Below are positions 16,328 to 23,908 of a DNA stretch of 51,794 bases, in pieces. This DNA is from Bacilli bacterium (lineage in GTDB: Bacteria > Bacillota_I > Bacilli_A > Izemoplasmatales > Hujiaoplasmataceae). The position numbers and the translations under genes are program-made. The stretch covers positions 1-51,794 of the forward strand of contig JAFGQT010000056.1 in NCBI GenBank assembly GCA_016935515.1, in the 5' to 3' direction. The notes under the pieces are model-generated. The model ran no database searches, was not told the DNA's origin, and was given only the letters and a program-made list of their open reading frames with translations. Every line of letters starts with the position of its first letter. Within the stretch, counting starts at the first letter, position 1.

Positions 16328-17617
16328 TTATTTCTGGATTCTCAGAATCACCGGCTCTTTGGCCAGGCCGATCATGCCATTTTTGACTGTCATGATTTTC
16401 CCGTCCAAATAATTTCGATACTTGCCGTCAGGTAGGCCAATCTTAATTGCACCAGTTACTCCGCCCAAATTGAAGATCCCTATAACCAGCAAACTGTCGT
16501 CTTCATAGCTTATGCCTGCCACGTCTTCAGTTTCCGGGAAAATGACTTTGTAGACTCCAGACACAAACAGTTTGCTTTTTTTCAATTTTGCAAGTTTCAT
16601 GATGAATGTCGAGATATCACCATTTTTGTCAATTTGTTCTTTTTCAAACAAACTCAACCGATGTTTGGCCAAAAATTCCTGACCGTTATATATCATCGTC
16701 GCACCCTTTTGAAAAAACATGAATGCAGTATGGTTCATGATCCGATCGAGATCACCATCAAGCCAGTCGGCAATTCTCCTTGTATCATGATTCTCGATAT
16801 TCCTCAGTTTTACATAGTTTTTCGGATATGTCCATTCCTGAGCTAAAATAGCTTCTTGATAATTTCTCAACGATATCTTTTTATCAAGATACCCGTCCAA
16901 AAATGGCCTCACATCGTAATCATAGGCCATATCGAAAACTTGGTATATTTCGGATTCCGAAGCACAATCGAATCCGCGATCCCGTATTTCTTTGACAAAT
17001 GGACCGTGAACCGATTCGCTAAGCCAAATAATGTCTCTTCTTTCCTTCGAGATCACCTTTCGAGCCTGACGCCAAAAATCGAGGGGAACGATGCTGGCGA
17101 CATCGGCGCGAAATCCGTCAACTCCCATGTCGGCATAAACCATCAATGTCTCGATCAATTCATCCCACAAAGCTTTATCAGAGGAATAATCCAAATCGAC
17201 AACATCCCACCAATCGCCAACGCGATTTGCAGGTTCGTTCTTTTCATTTCGGTAAAACCATTCCGGATGATCTTTCAACAGACGAGAATCTCTCGAGGTA
17301 TGGTTGAATACGATATCGATCATGAGTTTCATCTTCATATCGTGTGTAGCTTCGATCAAACGCTGAAAATCGTTGATCGTTCCCAGCTCCGGATTGATTT
17401 CCAAATAATCCTTGATCGAATATGGACTGCCTAAAGAGCCTTTACGGTTCAATTCTCCAATCGTATGTATCGGCAAAAGATAGATCATGTCAATACCTAG
17501 ATTTCTAATCCGCTCCAAGTCATCAATAACGGCTTGAAAAGTGCCAGCCTTGGAATAATTGCGAACATATATCTGGTAGATGAACAAATATCTCAGGTTC
17601 GGATTTGTTTTTTCCAA
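16328..17617 (-). CDS. Alpha-amylase family glycoside hydrolase (GH13)
   Basis: A cytoplasmic GH13 enzyme of 429 residues with no signal peptide, likely acting on maltodextrins or short alpha-glucans. All conserved regions are present: DIVFNHTS, GFRADVAS with the nucleophile Asp172, WLSES with the acid Glu201, and ENHDTRR with Asp278. The track start (ATG 17638) contains the ribosome site itself (AAGGAGG), six bases before TTG 17617 (LEKTNP), which is therefore chosen. Its promoter (TGGACA-17-TAAACT) shares the intergenic space with the divergent LacI gene and a cre/LacI-like operator. The exact specificity (amylase, neopullulanase, alpha-glucosidase) is not decidable here. Confidence 0.9.
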   Translation of the reverse strand: MEKTNPNLRYLFIYQIYVRNYSKAGTFQAVIDDLERIRNLGIDMIYLLPIHTIGELNRKGSLGSPYSIKDYLEINPELGTINDFQRLIEATHDMKMKLMIDIVFNHTSRDSRLLKDHPEWFYRNEKNEPANRVGDWWDVVDLDYSSDKALWDELIETLMVYADMGVDGFRADVASIVPLDFWRQARKVISKERRDIIWLSESVHGPFVKEIRDRGFDCASESEIYQVFDMAYDYDVRPFLDGYLDKKISLRNYQEAILAQEWTYPKNYVKLRNIENHDTRRIADWLDGDLDRIMNHTAFMFFQKGATMIYNGQEFLAKHRLSLFEKEQIDKNGDISTFIMKLAKLKKSKLFVSGVYKVIFPETEDVAGISYEDDSLLVIGIFNLGGVTGAIKIGLPDGKYRNYLDGKIMTVKNGMIGLAKEPVILRIQK

Positions 17618-17638
17618 GTTATCCCTCCTTACATTCAT

Positions 17639-17667
17639 AGTTTAGCGTATGGAACATGATCTGTCCA
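17639..17667 (-). promoter_or_regulatory. Promoter of the GH13 gene
   Basis: Minus-strand TGGACA (17662-17667), 17-base spacer, TAAACT (17639-17644). The ribosome site AAGGAGG and TTG start follow closely. Confidence 0.55.
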
Positions 17668-17687
17668 CGATACTATGCGTTTTTTTC

Positions 17688-17701
17688 TGTAAACGCTTCT
17701 T
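17688..17701. promoter_or_regulatory. cre/LacI-type operator between GH13 and lacI genes
   Basis: TGTAAACGCTTCTT matches the LacI/CcpA operator consensus TGWAARCGYTWNCW at all but one position. It sits between the two divergent start codons, around the -35 zone of the lacI promoter, so it could serve both the local LacI regulator and CcpA. Confidence 0.65.
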
Positions 17702-17718
17702 TTATTGGTTTTTTTCGC

Positions 17719-17724
17719 TATAAT
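17719..17724 (+). promoter_or_regulatory. -10 box of the lacI-type gene
   Basis: TATAAT 23 bases before the ATG; no good -35, and the place for one is occupied by the operator-like sequence. Confidence 0.5.
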
Positions 17725-17746
17725 AAAAATAGAGGGGAGTGGTCAT

Positions 17747-18721
17747 ATGGCAACTATCAAAGACGTCGCCAAGAAAGCCCACGTCAGCGTGGCGACCGTA
17801 TCTCGAGTCATCAACAATAAAGGCTATGTCAATGACGAGACAAAAACCCTTGTTTTGAATGCAATCGAAGAACTTCAATACGTTCCAAATGAACTTGCAA
17901 GATCTTTATTCAAGAAACAATCGCGCATCATCGGCGTCATCGTACCGCACATGACGTCTTATTATTTCGCTGAATTGCTTGAAATAATCGAGAATTACAC
18001 GATCGAGTACGATTATCACATCATGGTCTGTAATTCCCAAGACGATGAAGCAAGAGAGACGAAGTTCATCCGTGTATTCCAGCAATATAGCATCGACGGA
18101 ATCATCATCATTGCGAACACTACGAGGATCGGCGATTACCAAAATCTCAACATTCCTATCATAACCATAGATCATAAACTTTCCGACCAAATACCCTCCG
18201 TTTCCAGCAATAATCTAAACGGCGGGAAACTCGCAGCAGAAAAGCTCGCTTCGACAGGCTGCAAAAACATTTTGCATCTTCGTGGCCCAAGTCCATTGAT
18301 CACCGTTCAGGCTCGCAGCAAGGGCTTTGAACAACAACTTGCCAAACACGGATTGGCTTGTCGCCGTTTCGATCTTGAGTTCAAGTCTCCAAGCAAGGAT
18401 TACATCCAAAATTTCATCGACAAAAATCCCGATGCGGACGGAATCTTCTGCGATTCAGATTTGATTGCTATGCATGTGATCCAGTGTTTGAAACACAATA
18501 ACAAAAGCGTTCCGGAAGACGTACAAGTCATTGGTTTCGACAATATCGAGCTCGCCAGCATTTTCTCACCGAAATTGACTACCATCGCCCAAGACAAACA
18601 TACTATCGGTAAATATGCGGTCGAAACACTGGTGAAATTGATTGCCAAGACCGAACTGACCCAAAAACATCACCAAGTCGACGTTGCCTTGATTGAACGT
18701 GAAACCACAAGAGCCAATTGA
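17747..18721 (+). CDS. LacI-family transcriptional regulator
   Basis: A 324-residue repressor: DNA-binding helix-turn-helix at residues 2-25 (TIKDVAKKAHVSVATVSRVIN), the hinge helix with PNELARSL, then a periplasmic-binding-protein-like sensor domain. It is divergent from the GH13 gene, so a maltodextrin-type sugar is the likely inducer and the GH13 gene the likely target. The track start is a TTG upstream of the -10 box region; the ATG at 17747 after GGGGAG gives the canonical MATIKDVA start. Ends at a simple terminator. Confidence 0.93.
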   Translation: MATIKDVAKKAHVSVATVSRVINNKGYVNDETKTLVLNAIEELQYVPNELARSLFKKQSRIIGVIVPHMTSYYFAELLEIIENYTIEYDYHIMVCNSQDDEARETKFIRVFQQYSIDGIIIIANTTRIGDYQNLNIPIITIDHKLSDQIPSVSSNNLNGGKLAAEKLASTGCKNILHLRGPSPLITVQARSKGFEQQLAKHGLACRRFDLEFKSPSKDYIQNFIDKNPDADGIFCDSDLIAMHVIQCLKHNNKSVPEDVQVIGFDNIELASIFSPKLTTIAQDKHTIGKYAVETLVKLIAKTELTQKHHQVDVALIERETTRAN

Positions 18722-18752
18722 CTTGATTCACCTTGCATAAGATACTTCAAAA

Positions 18753-18777
18753 ACGCCAGAGAAATGGCGTTTTTTTT
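18753..18777 (+). terminator. Terminator of the lacI-type gene
   Basis: ACGCCA / TGGCGT stem with a six-base loop followed by seven or more T. Confidence 0.82.
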
Positions 18778-18779
18778 GT

Positions 18780-18827
18780 AAAGAAAAAGTCTTCAAATTG
18801 ATGTCCTTGAGATCAATTTGAAGACTT
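18780..18827 (-). terminator. Terminator of the feo operon
   Basis: Perfect 16-bp inverted repeat AAGTCTTCAAATTGAT / ATCAATTTGAAGACTT with a nine-base loop, followed on the minus strand by TTTTCTTT. It begins 15 bases after the DtxR-family gene stop. Confidence 0.9.
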
Positions 18828-18841
18828 AGGCAATCCATAGG

Positions 18842-19219
18842 TTATTTGTTTTGTTTGAGCAGTCGTTCAATCTTCTTTGCGGTGTCGTCCGAAATGTTGT
18901 GCTCAATACCGCAAGCTTCCTTGTTGGCCAGGCTGTCCTCGACTCCGAGAACTTCGGTCAGAAATTGCTTTAAAATCCGGTGTTTGTTTTCAACTTTTCT
19001 GGAAATCGCAAGGCCTTGTTCGGTCAATGAGATGTCTCCGTAAAGCATTTTTGAAACAAGCTTGTTTTCCATGAGGTTGTTAACGGCCTTGTTGACGCTA
19101 GCTCTGGATACCCCAAGATGATTGGCTATATCGACTGAACGAACGTTATGCCCGCCTAAAATGTAGATCGCCTCAAGATAATCCTCAAGCGACTCGCTGT
19201 AAAGATGAGTCGTTCTCAT
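18842..19219 (-). CDS. Iron-dependent repressor, DtxR/MntR family, short form
   Basis: A 125-residue regulator with the winged helix (residues about 5-60, SVDIANHLGVSRASVNKAVNNL) and a dimer/metal domain, but no SH3-like third domain. Predicted ligands line up as Asp13, Glu16, His80, Cys103, Glu106 and His107. The Cys in EACGIEH sits where iron-type DtxR has Cys102 and manganese-type MntR has Glu, favouring Fe(II) sensing. It is the last gene of feoA-feoB-dtxR (four-base overlap with feoB), so it probably represses its own operon through the palindrome in front of feoA. Confidence 0.9.
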   Translation of the reverse strand: MRTTHLYSESLEDYLEAIYILGGHNVRSVDIANHLGVSRASVNKAVNNLMENKLVSKMLYGDISLTEQGLAISRKVENKHRILKQFLTEVLGVEDSLANKEACGIEHNISDDTAKKIERLLKQNK

Positions 19220-21414
19220 TTCACATCATCCTTCTGCTTGGTTTCCAATAACGCATCAAACTCGGTTTTCTTCGGTAAAGCACATTCGTCTTTAAGACCG
19301 CAGCTTGTACAAGATCCACAGACTACACCTTTTCTGACGATAAACCTCCGAATAGTGAAGAAAACTATGGCCAATACCATGATGGCAAACAATATCGAAA
19401 GGAAGGTTCCAAGCTCAAGTCTGGCAAGCTGATAGATCACCAAGGAAACCAAATATGCGACAATCATTTCGTACGCCACCGCAAACGTAAACCATTTCCA
19501 AGAATTGAGTTCCTTTCGCATCGCTGACAAAGCTGCGATGCATGGCGTCGCAAGCAACGCGAAAGTCATGAAAGCATATGCTTGAGCAGGCGTGAAGGCA
19601 GCACGGATCGGCTCAAACAACAGCGTTCCGTTGTCCACGACATTGCCTGTTACGCCATAAAGGATACCCAAGGTGCCAACTACTGACTCCTTGGCAATAA
19701 AGCCGGTAAGAATCGCAACGGTCGACTTCCATGAATCAAACCCGATAGGCTGGAATATCGGCAACAAGAATTTGCCGATCGCGCCTAAGATGCTATGCTC
19801 GATCTCTTCGTCAGCCAACAGCCTGAATGTGCCGTCGACGAAACCGAAATAACTGAAAAACCAGATAATGATGAATGCGCCTAACAATACAGTTCCGGCT
19901 TTGATAAGGAAACCTTTTGATCGTTCCCATGTATGGAGGAATGTATTTTTTGCGGTCGGTGAACGGTATTCAGGGAGTTCCATGATATAGTTTGCACTTG
20001 CACTCTTGAGTATCGTCTTTTTGAAGAGAATCGCGGAAAGAATTGCGACGATGATACCAAGCAAATACATTGAAAAAACTATCAGGTAAGAGTACCTGAA
20101 AAACAGTGCCCCAGCAAAAACGCCATAGATGGGCGCCTTCGCACCACAGGAAATGAATGGAATGATCATCGTCGTTACTTTGCGGTCCTCATCACGATCC
20201 AAGGTCCGAGTCGCTGTCATAGCGGGGACGCTACAACCAAAACCGATAAGCATCGGTATGAACGCTTTTCCTGAAAGTCCGAACTTTCGCAAAACACGAT
20301 CCATGATGAAAGCTGCCCTAGCCATGTATCCTGAGTCCTCAAGAATCGCCAGGAAAAAAAACAGAATCATTAGTTGAGGTAAGAATCCAACAACTGCGGC
20401 CAAACCACCGAAAACACCGTTGGTGATCAAACTCGAGACCCAGGATGCCATTCCCAGTGAATCGACTCCGGCGCCGATTTTCGATATCACCCAATCGATT
20501 CCCATGACGAACCAGTTGGTTATCGTTGTTCCAATTGGACCAAAAGCCAAAAAGAACACACCGAGCATGATCAAGCCGAAAATTGGCAATCCCAACCATT
20601 TGTGTGTCAGTATACTATCGATTTTCTCAGTCTTGGATACGTAAGCAACACTGCTTTTAGTCAATACTTTGTTACATACGGTTATGATCCGATCATATCT
20701 GTCGTTGGGAAGCACCATATCAAAATCGATTGCGAATTTGCCTGCGGCACAACGATGCGCCTCTAGAATTTTATTTACGCTTTCCGGTTTCAAATTTGCA
20801 CTTTCAATCGCCTTCAGTCCATCTTCAAAAAAACGAACTGCTAAAAACCTGTCTCCGAGAATGCTTGTGAAATCAGTGATAACATTCTCGATTGGTTCCG
20901 AATAGCGATGATCGCGTGTTTGGTTCTTATAATCAAATGTGGCGATGAAACTCAACAATTCTTTGATTCCTTGTTTCTTGTTTGCAGTGATTGGAATAAC
21001 CGGGACTTGTAGCTCAGCTTCCAAAGCCTGGATATCGATATTGTCAAGTTTCTTCTGAATTATGTCCATGCAGTTGAGGGCGACGATCATCGGCGCCTTG
21101 GAATCTAGTAACTGGTATGTAAGGTAAAGGTTTCTCTCCAAATTCGATGCATCGACAATGTTGATGATGAGATCCATGTTACTGTCGATGATGTATTTGC
21201 TGGCGATCTCTTCTTCAAGCGAAATTGTCGACAACGAGTAGATGCCCGGAAGATCAATGACTTCGGCTTCAAAATCATGGTGTTTGATCCGGCCGGATTT
21301 CTTCTCTACCGTAACTCCAGGCCAATTGCCAACCGATTGATTGGCTCCTGTCAAGCCGTTGAACAAAGTTGACTTCCCGCTGTTGGGATTTCCAGCCAAA
21401 GCTATTCTGATCAT
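19216..21414 (-). CDS. feoB: Ferrous iron transport protein B
   Basis: Membrane Fe(II) transporter of 732 residues. N-terminal G domain: G1 GNPNSGKST at 8-16, switch VGNWPGVTVE, G3 DLPGIYS, G4 NCMD. Then a helical GDI-like spacer and the membrane part with two Gate motifs (the GCSVPA and GCGAKAP type regions, seen here as GFGCSVPAM and ISCGAKAPIY). A C-terminal cytosolic tail carries the CGSCTSCGLKDEC cysteine cluster. It overlaps feoA and the DtxR gene by four bases each. The TGA/ATG overlaps imply strict co-translation. Confidence 0.97.
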   Translation of the reverse strand: MIRIALAGNPNSGKSTLFNGLTGANQSVGNWPGVTVEKKSGRIKHHDFEAEVIDLPGIYSLSTISLEEEIASKYIIDSNMDLIINIVDASNLERNLYLTYQLLDSKAPMIVALNCMDIIQKKLDNIDIQALEAELQVPVIPITANKKQGIKELLSFIATFDYKNQTRDHRYSEPIENVITDFTSILGDRFLAVRFFEDGLKAIESANLKPESVNKILEAHRCAAGKFAIDFDMVLPNDRYDRIITVCNKVLTKSSVAYVSKTEKIDSILTHKWLGLPIFGLIMLGVFFLAFGPIGTTITNWFVMGIDWVISKIGAGVDSLGMASWVSSLITNGVFGGLAAVVGFLPQLMILFFFLAILEDSGYMARAAFIMDRVLRKFGLSGKAFIPMLIGFGCSVPAMTATRTLDRDEDRKVTTMIIPFISCGAKAPIYGVFAGALFFRYSYLIVFSMYLLGIIVAILSAILFKKTILKSASANYIMELPEYRSPTAKNTFLHTWERSKGFLIKAGTVLLGAFIIIWFFSYFGFVDGTFRLLADEEIEHSILGAIGKFLLPIFQPIGFDSWKSTVAILTGFIAKESVVGTLGILYGVTGNVVDNGTLLFEPIRAAFTPAQAYAFMTFALLATPCIAALSAMRKELNSWKWFTFAVAYEMIVAYLVSLVIYQLARLELGTFLSILFAIMVLAIVFFTIRRFIVRKGVVCGSCTSCGLKDECALPKKTEFDALLETKQKDDVK

Positions 21415-21644
21415 CGTTTTGCCTCTATCTTGTCAACCTCGATCATCCGCGCCTCTGAATTTCTGATTGTCAGCGAATAGCCACGGACATGAATTTCAAT
21501 CGGATCTCCAAGTGGTGCCAATTTCTTTACGGTAATGACTGTACCCGTTGTCAATCCCATATCGATTATCCGTTTCCGGAGATTATTCACATATATGCCT
21601 TTGATTATGCATTGTTCTCCGGGTAATATATCTCTTAACGTCAT
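21411..21644 (-). CDS. feoA: Ferrous iron transport protein A
   Basis: A 77-residue SH3-like cytosolic accessory protein for FeoB. It has the expected layout: LRDILPGEQCIIKGI, a RIIDMGLTTGTVITV core and a closing IRNSEARMIEV. GGAGG stands nine bases before the ATG. It opens the iron operon and follows a consensus promoter and two copies of an AGCTAACAT half site. Confidence 0.93.
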   Translation of the reverse strand: MTLRDILPGEQCIIKGIYVNNLRKRIIDMGLTTGTVITVKKLAPLGDPIEIHVRGYSLTIRNSEARMIEVDKIEAKR

Positions 21645-21656
21645 CTTCTACCTCCG

Positions 21657-21676
21657 ATGTTAGCCGTGGCTAACAT
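21657..21676. promoter_or_regulatory. Operator-like palindrome in the feoA leader
   Basis: ATGTTAGCC-GT-GGCTAACAT, a perfect inverted repeat with 9-bp arms, lies just before the feoA ribosome site. A second half site, ATGTTAGCT, is at 21699-21707 at the predicted transcription start. The TTAGCC/GGCTAA core resembles DtxR-family boxes, so the operon's own regulator probably binds here. Confidence 0.72.
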
Positions 21677-21715
21677 AAGATACAAAAAAAATGACCTCAT
21701 GTTAGCTCGTAATAA

Positions 21716-21744
21716 ATTATACTCACAGATGGTTTTTTTGTCAA
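21716..21744 (-). promoter_or_regulatory. Consensus promoter of the feo operon
   Basis: Minus-strand TTGACA (21739-21744), exactly 17 bases, TATAAT (21716-21721). A perfect sigma-A consensus, which implies that repression rather than activation sets expression. Confidence 0.88.
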
Positions 21745-21752
21745 GCGGATTC

Positions 21753-21800
21753 AAAAGAGAAAAGATGCCACGGTGTTTGTCCAAGACAATCACGTGGCAT
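21753..21800 (-). terminator. Terminator of the ogt operon
   Basis: ATGCCACG (21765-21772) pairs with CGTGGCAT (21793-21800); an inner TTGTC-TTG-GACAA stem extends it. A T-rich tail follows on the minus strand. Confidence 0.72.
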
Positions 21801-21820
21801 TGTTAAATATCAGATGCATA

Positions 21821-22273
21821 TCATTTTTCGTGATCAAGCAGTAGTTTCTTTAGTCTCACACCGCCGGTAAAACTCCCGATATCGCCGTTTGCAAGAATCA
21901 CTCTGTGACACGGGATCACAATTGGAAGCGGATTCTTTCGCATCACTGACCCAACGGCTCGAGACGCTCTCGGATATCCTGAACGCAAGGCTAGTTCTTT
22001 ATAGGATATCGTCTCTCCATAAGGAACCTTTGCGAGTGTTTTTAACACTGATTTGAAAAACTCTGTCCCGTCCAAGTTATAGGCAAGATCAAAATGACTT
22101 CGTTCATGTGCGAAGTATTCTTCGATCTGTCTTTTCGCATTTTGGCAGATGGCGGTTTGCGGTTCGACAAGATCGACGATGTTATCGACTATACATATGC
22201 TTGTCACATATTCATCTTTTGTGACGATTTCGACTTTGCCAGCCAAAGTCAAAAATACGGTTCTATCTGTCAT
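21821..22273 (-). CDS. ogt: Methylated-DNA--protein-cysteine methyltransferase (Ogt type)
   Basis: Suicide DNA-repair protein of 150 residues that takes methyl groups from O6-methylguanine. The active-site motif IPCHRV places the acceptor cysteine at 122. The helix-turn-helix with the Arg finger is in SGYPRASRAVGSVM, and the closing GDIGSFTGGVRLKKLLL is typical. The track start adds 16 codons; GAGG before the ATG at 22273 (MTDRTV), overlapping the DUF1667 stop, decides the start. It ends the hydrolase-GlpA-FAD-DUF1667 operon, an unexpected place for a repair gene. Confidence 0.93.
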   Translation of the reverse strand: MTDRTVFLTLAGKVEIVTKDEYVTSICIVDNIVDLVEPQTAICQNAKRQIEEYFAHERSHFDLAYNLDGTEFFKSVLKTLAKVPYGETISYKELALRSGYPRASRAVGSVMRKNPLPIVIPCHRVILANGDIGSFTGGVRLKKLLLDHEK

Positions 22274-22644
22274 TTTTTCCTCACGCTTCTCGTGGCAATG
22301 AAGTTCACTCCTGTGCCACATATGTTCTCGATGATTATGTCACCAGCGCTGATTGGTGCATTTACTTTCATGTCCTTGAGCAACATCATGCAATCGCGGA
22401 TCAGCTTTTTGGGAACATCACGATCGGTTCTTATCGAAACCATGGCCATTTCGCCATCAACGACTGGAACACTTGAAGTTATGGTCCTCGTTGGGTTCAT
22501 CACTTCTTTTTTTGCATAGTCCAAGCCTTTCAAACATTTATATCCACTAACGATTATTTCACCGGAGTCAGTGAAACTGACTTCAAGTTCGCAACCCATA
22601 GGGCAATTGATACAAGTCAGTTTTTGTGATTCACGCATTTTCAT
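22270..22644 (-). CDS. DUF1667 protein (cysteine-rich partner of the FAD oxidoreductase)
   Basis: A 124-residue protein of the DUF1667 type. It has an N-terminal cysteine cluster CINCPMGCELEV plus one more Cys in GYKCLKG, a pattern suited to an iron-sulfur centre. Such proteins travel with GlpA-like and FAD-dependent oxidoreductases, as here, and are thought to be a subunit of that complex. The start overlaps the FAD protein stop; ATG 22638 (MRESQK) has the better ribosome-site spacing than ATG 22644, so the N-terminus is uncertain by two residues. No biochemical role can be read off. Confidence 0.85.
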   Translation of the reverse strand: MKMRESQKLTCINCPMGCELEVSFTDSGEIIVSGYKCLKGLDYAKKEVMNPTRTITSSVPVVDGEMAMVSIRTDRDVPKKLIRDCMMLLKDMKVNAPISAGDIIIENICGTGVNFIATRSVRKK

Positions 22645-23899
22645 CGCCTTCTATTCGCACGGTTATTTTTCTTAAAAAAGGTCTCTCTGTAAACCATGAC
22701 TTGGGTAGAAATACCTGTTCCATCTCCCCGGGGGTCATGATTGTTTTCTTTTTCTTGTGTACTGGCAAATTGTCAAATTCAACTAATACTGTCGCCTGAG
22801 AGAATACTTTGGTGACGCGAAAACGGACCGGAAGATACTTTTCCACATTTATCGGATTTACCTTGTTCGGAACAGTATAACGAACACCGTCTCCGGCAAA
22901 AATCTCAACCTCTAGTCCCTCAGAAGACACATTCTTGATGAAGTCGGCGGCGTTTTTGCCCGCAAGGGCCGCTTCTTCGCTGACATAATCGACAAGATCG
23001 TGGACATGCAAAACATTTCCACACGCAAAAATTCCCGGTCTTGAAGTCTCCAAGCGTTCATTGACGATCGGTCCTTGGGTTTTGGGATTAATTGTGACAT
23101 TTGCTTTCCTTGATAGTTCATTTTCTGGTATCAAGCCGACTGACAACAACAAAGCGTCGCAACTTACGTACGTTTCAGTTCCAGGGATCGGCATCAAGTC
23201 CTCGTCAACTTGACTAACAGTAACTCCCTCGATCCGTTCAGACCCATGGATCTTAGTTACTGTATGGCTTAATTTCAGAGGGATGTCATAGTCGTCAAGG
23301 CATTGGACGATATTGCGCTTGAGTCCGCTTGAATAAGGCAGAATTTCCAAAACCATTTTGACATTCACGCCTTCAAGAGTAAGCCGTCTGGCCATGATCA
23401 GACCGATATCGCCGGATCCTAGGATAACGATTTCCCTTCCTGGAAGGTAACCATCCAGATTGACAAACTTCTGTGCAGTCCCTGCCGAATATATGCCTGA
23501 TGGCCTAGAACCAGGGATGTTGAGTGCTCCTCTCGGCCGTTCTCTACAACCCATAGCTAAGATTATCGCTCCCGCTTGGATTTCCATCACTCCGCGCTTT
23601 TCGTTAATGGCGATGACATTTCGCATTTCAGATATGTCGATCACCATTGTTTCAAGCATGTATTCAATCTTCAAATCGCTAAGTTTGTCAATATATCTGG
23701 AAGCATATTCAGGACCGGTGAGTTCTTCATGGAAAGTGTGCAAACCGAAACCATTATGAACGCATTGATTGAGAATCCCGCCAAGAAAATTCTCCCGTTC
23801 AAGGATGAGAATGTCTCTGATTCCTTGTTCATATGCCGATATTGCGGCCGCAAGTCCTGCAGGACCAGCGCCGATTATTACAAGATCTCTATATTCCAT
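22631..23899 (-). CDS. FAD/NAD-dependent oxidoreductase (GlpA partner)
   Basis: A 422-residue pyridine-nucleotide-disulfide-like flavoprotein. It has an N-terminal FAD motif IIGAGPAGLAAA, a central NAD(P)-type motif ILGSGDIGL, and the GIFACGNV segment that contacts FAD. The C-terminal 100 residues form an extra beta-rich domain. It lacks the CxxC pair of thioredoxin reductase types, though LNQCVHNGFG near residue 50 is a marked motif of this subgroup. Together with the GlpA-like protein and DUF1667 it may form an anaerobic glycerol-3-phosphate dehydrogenase complex that passes electrons to NAD or a quinone-like carrier. The track start is a GTG; ATG 23899 after AGGTGA is used. Confidence 0.88.
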   Translation of the reverse strand: MEYRDLVIIGAGPAGLAAAISAYEQGIRDILILERENFLGGILNQCVHNGFGLHTFHEELTGPEYASRYIDKLSDLKIEYMLETMVIDISEMRNVIAINEKRGVMEIQAGAIILAMGCRERPRGALNIPGSRPSGIYSAGTAQKFVNLDGYLPGREIVILGSGDIGLIMARRLTLEGVNVKMVLEILPYSSGLKRNIVQCLDDYDIPLKLSHTVTKIHGSERIEGVTVSQVDEDLMPIPGTETYVSCDALLLSVGLIPENELSRKANVTINPKTQGPIVNERLETSRPGIFACGNVLHVHDLVDYVSEEAALAGKNAADFIKNVSSEGLEVEIFAGDGVRYTVPNKVNPINVEKYLPVRFRVTKVFSQATVLVEFDNLPVHKKKKTIMTPGEMEQVFLPKSWFTERPFLRKITVRIEGDENA

Positions 23900-23908
23900 G
23901 AAGGTCAC

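Noticed and set aside
16856-17434. 192-codon plus-strand ORF opposite the GH13 gene
   Set aside because: Antisense of conserved GH13 motif regions; no promoter or ribosome site.
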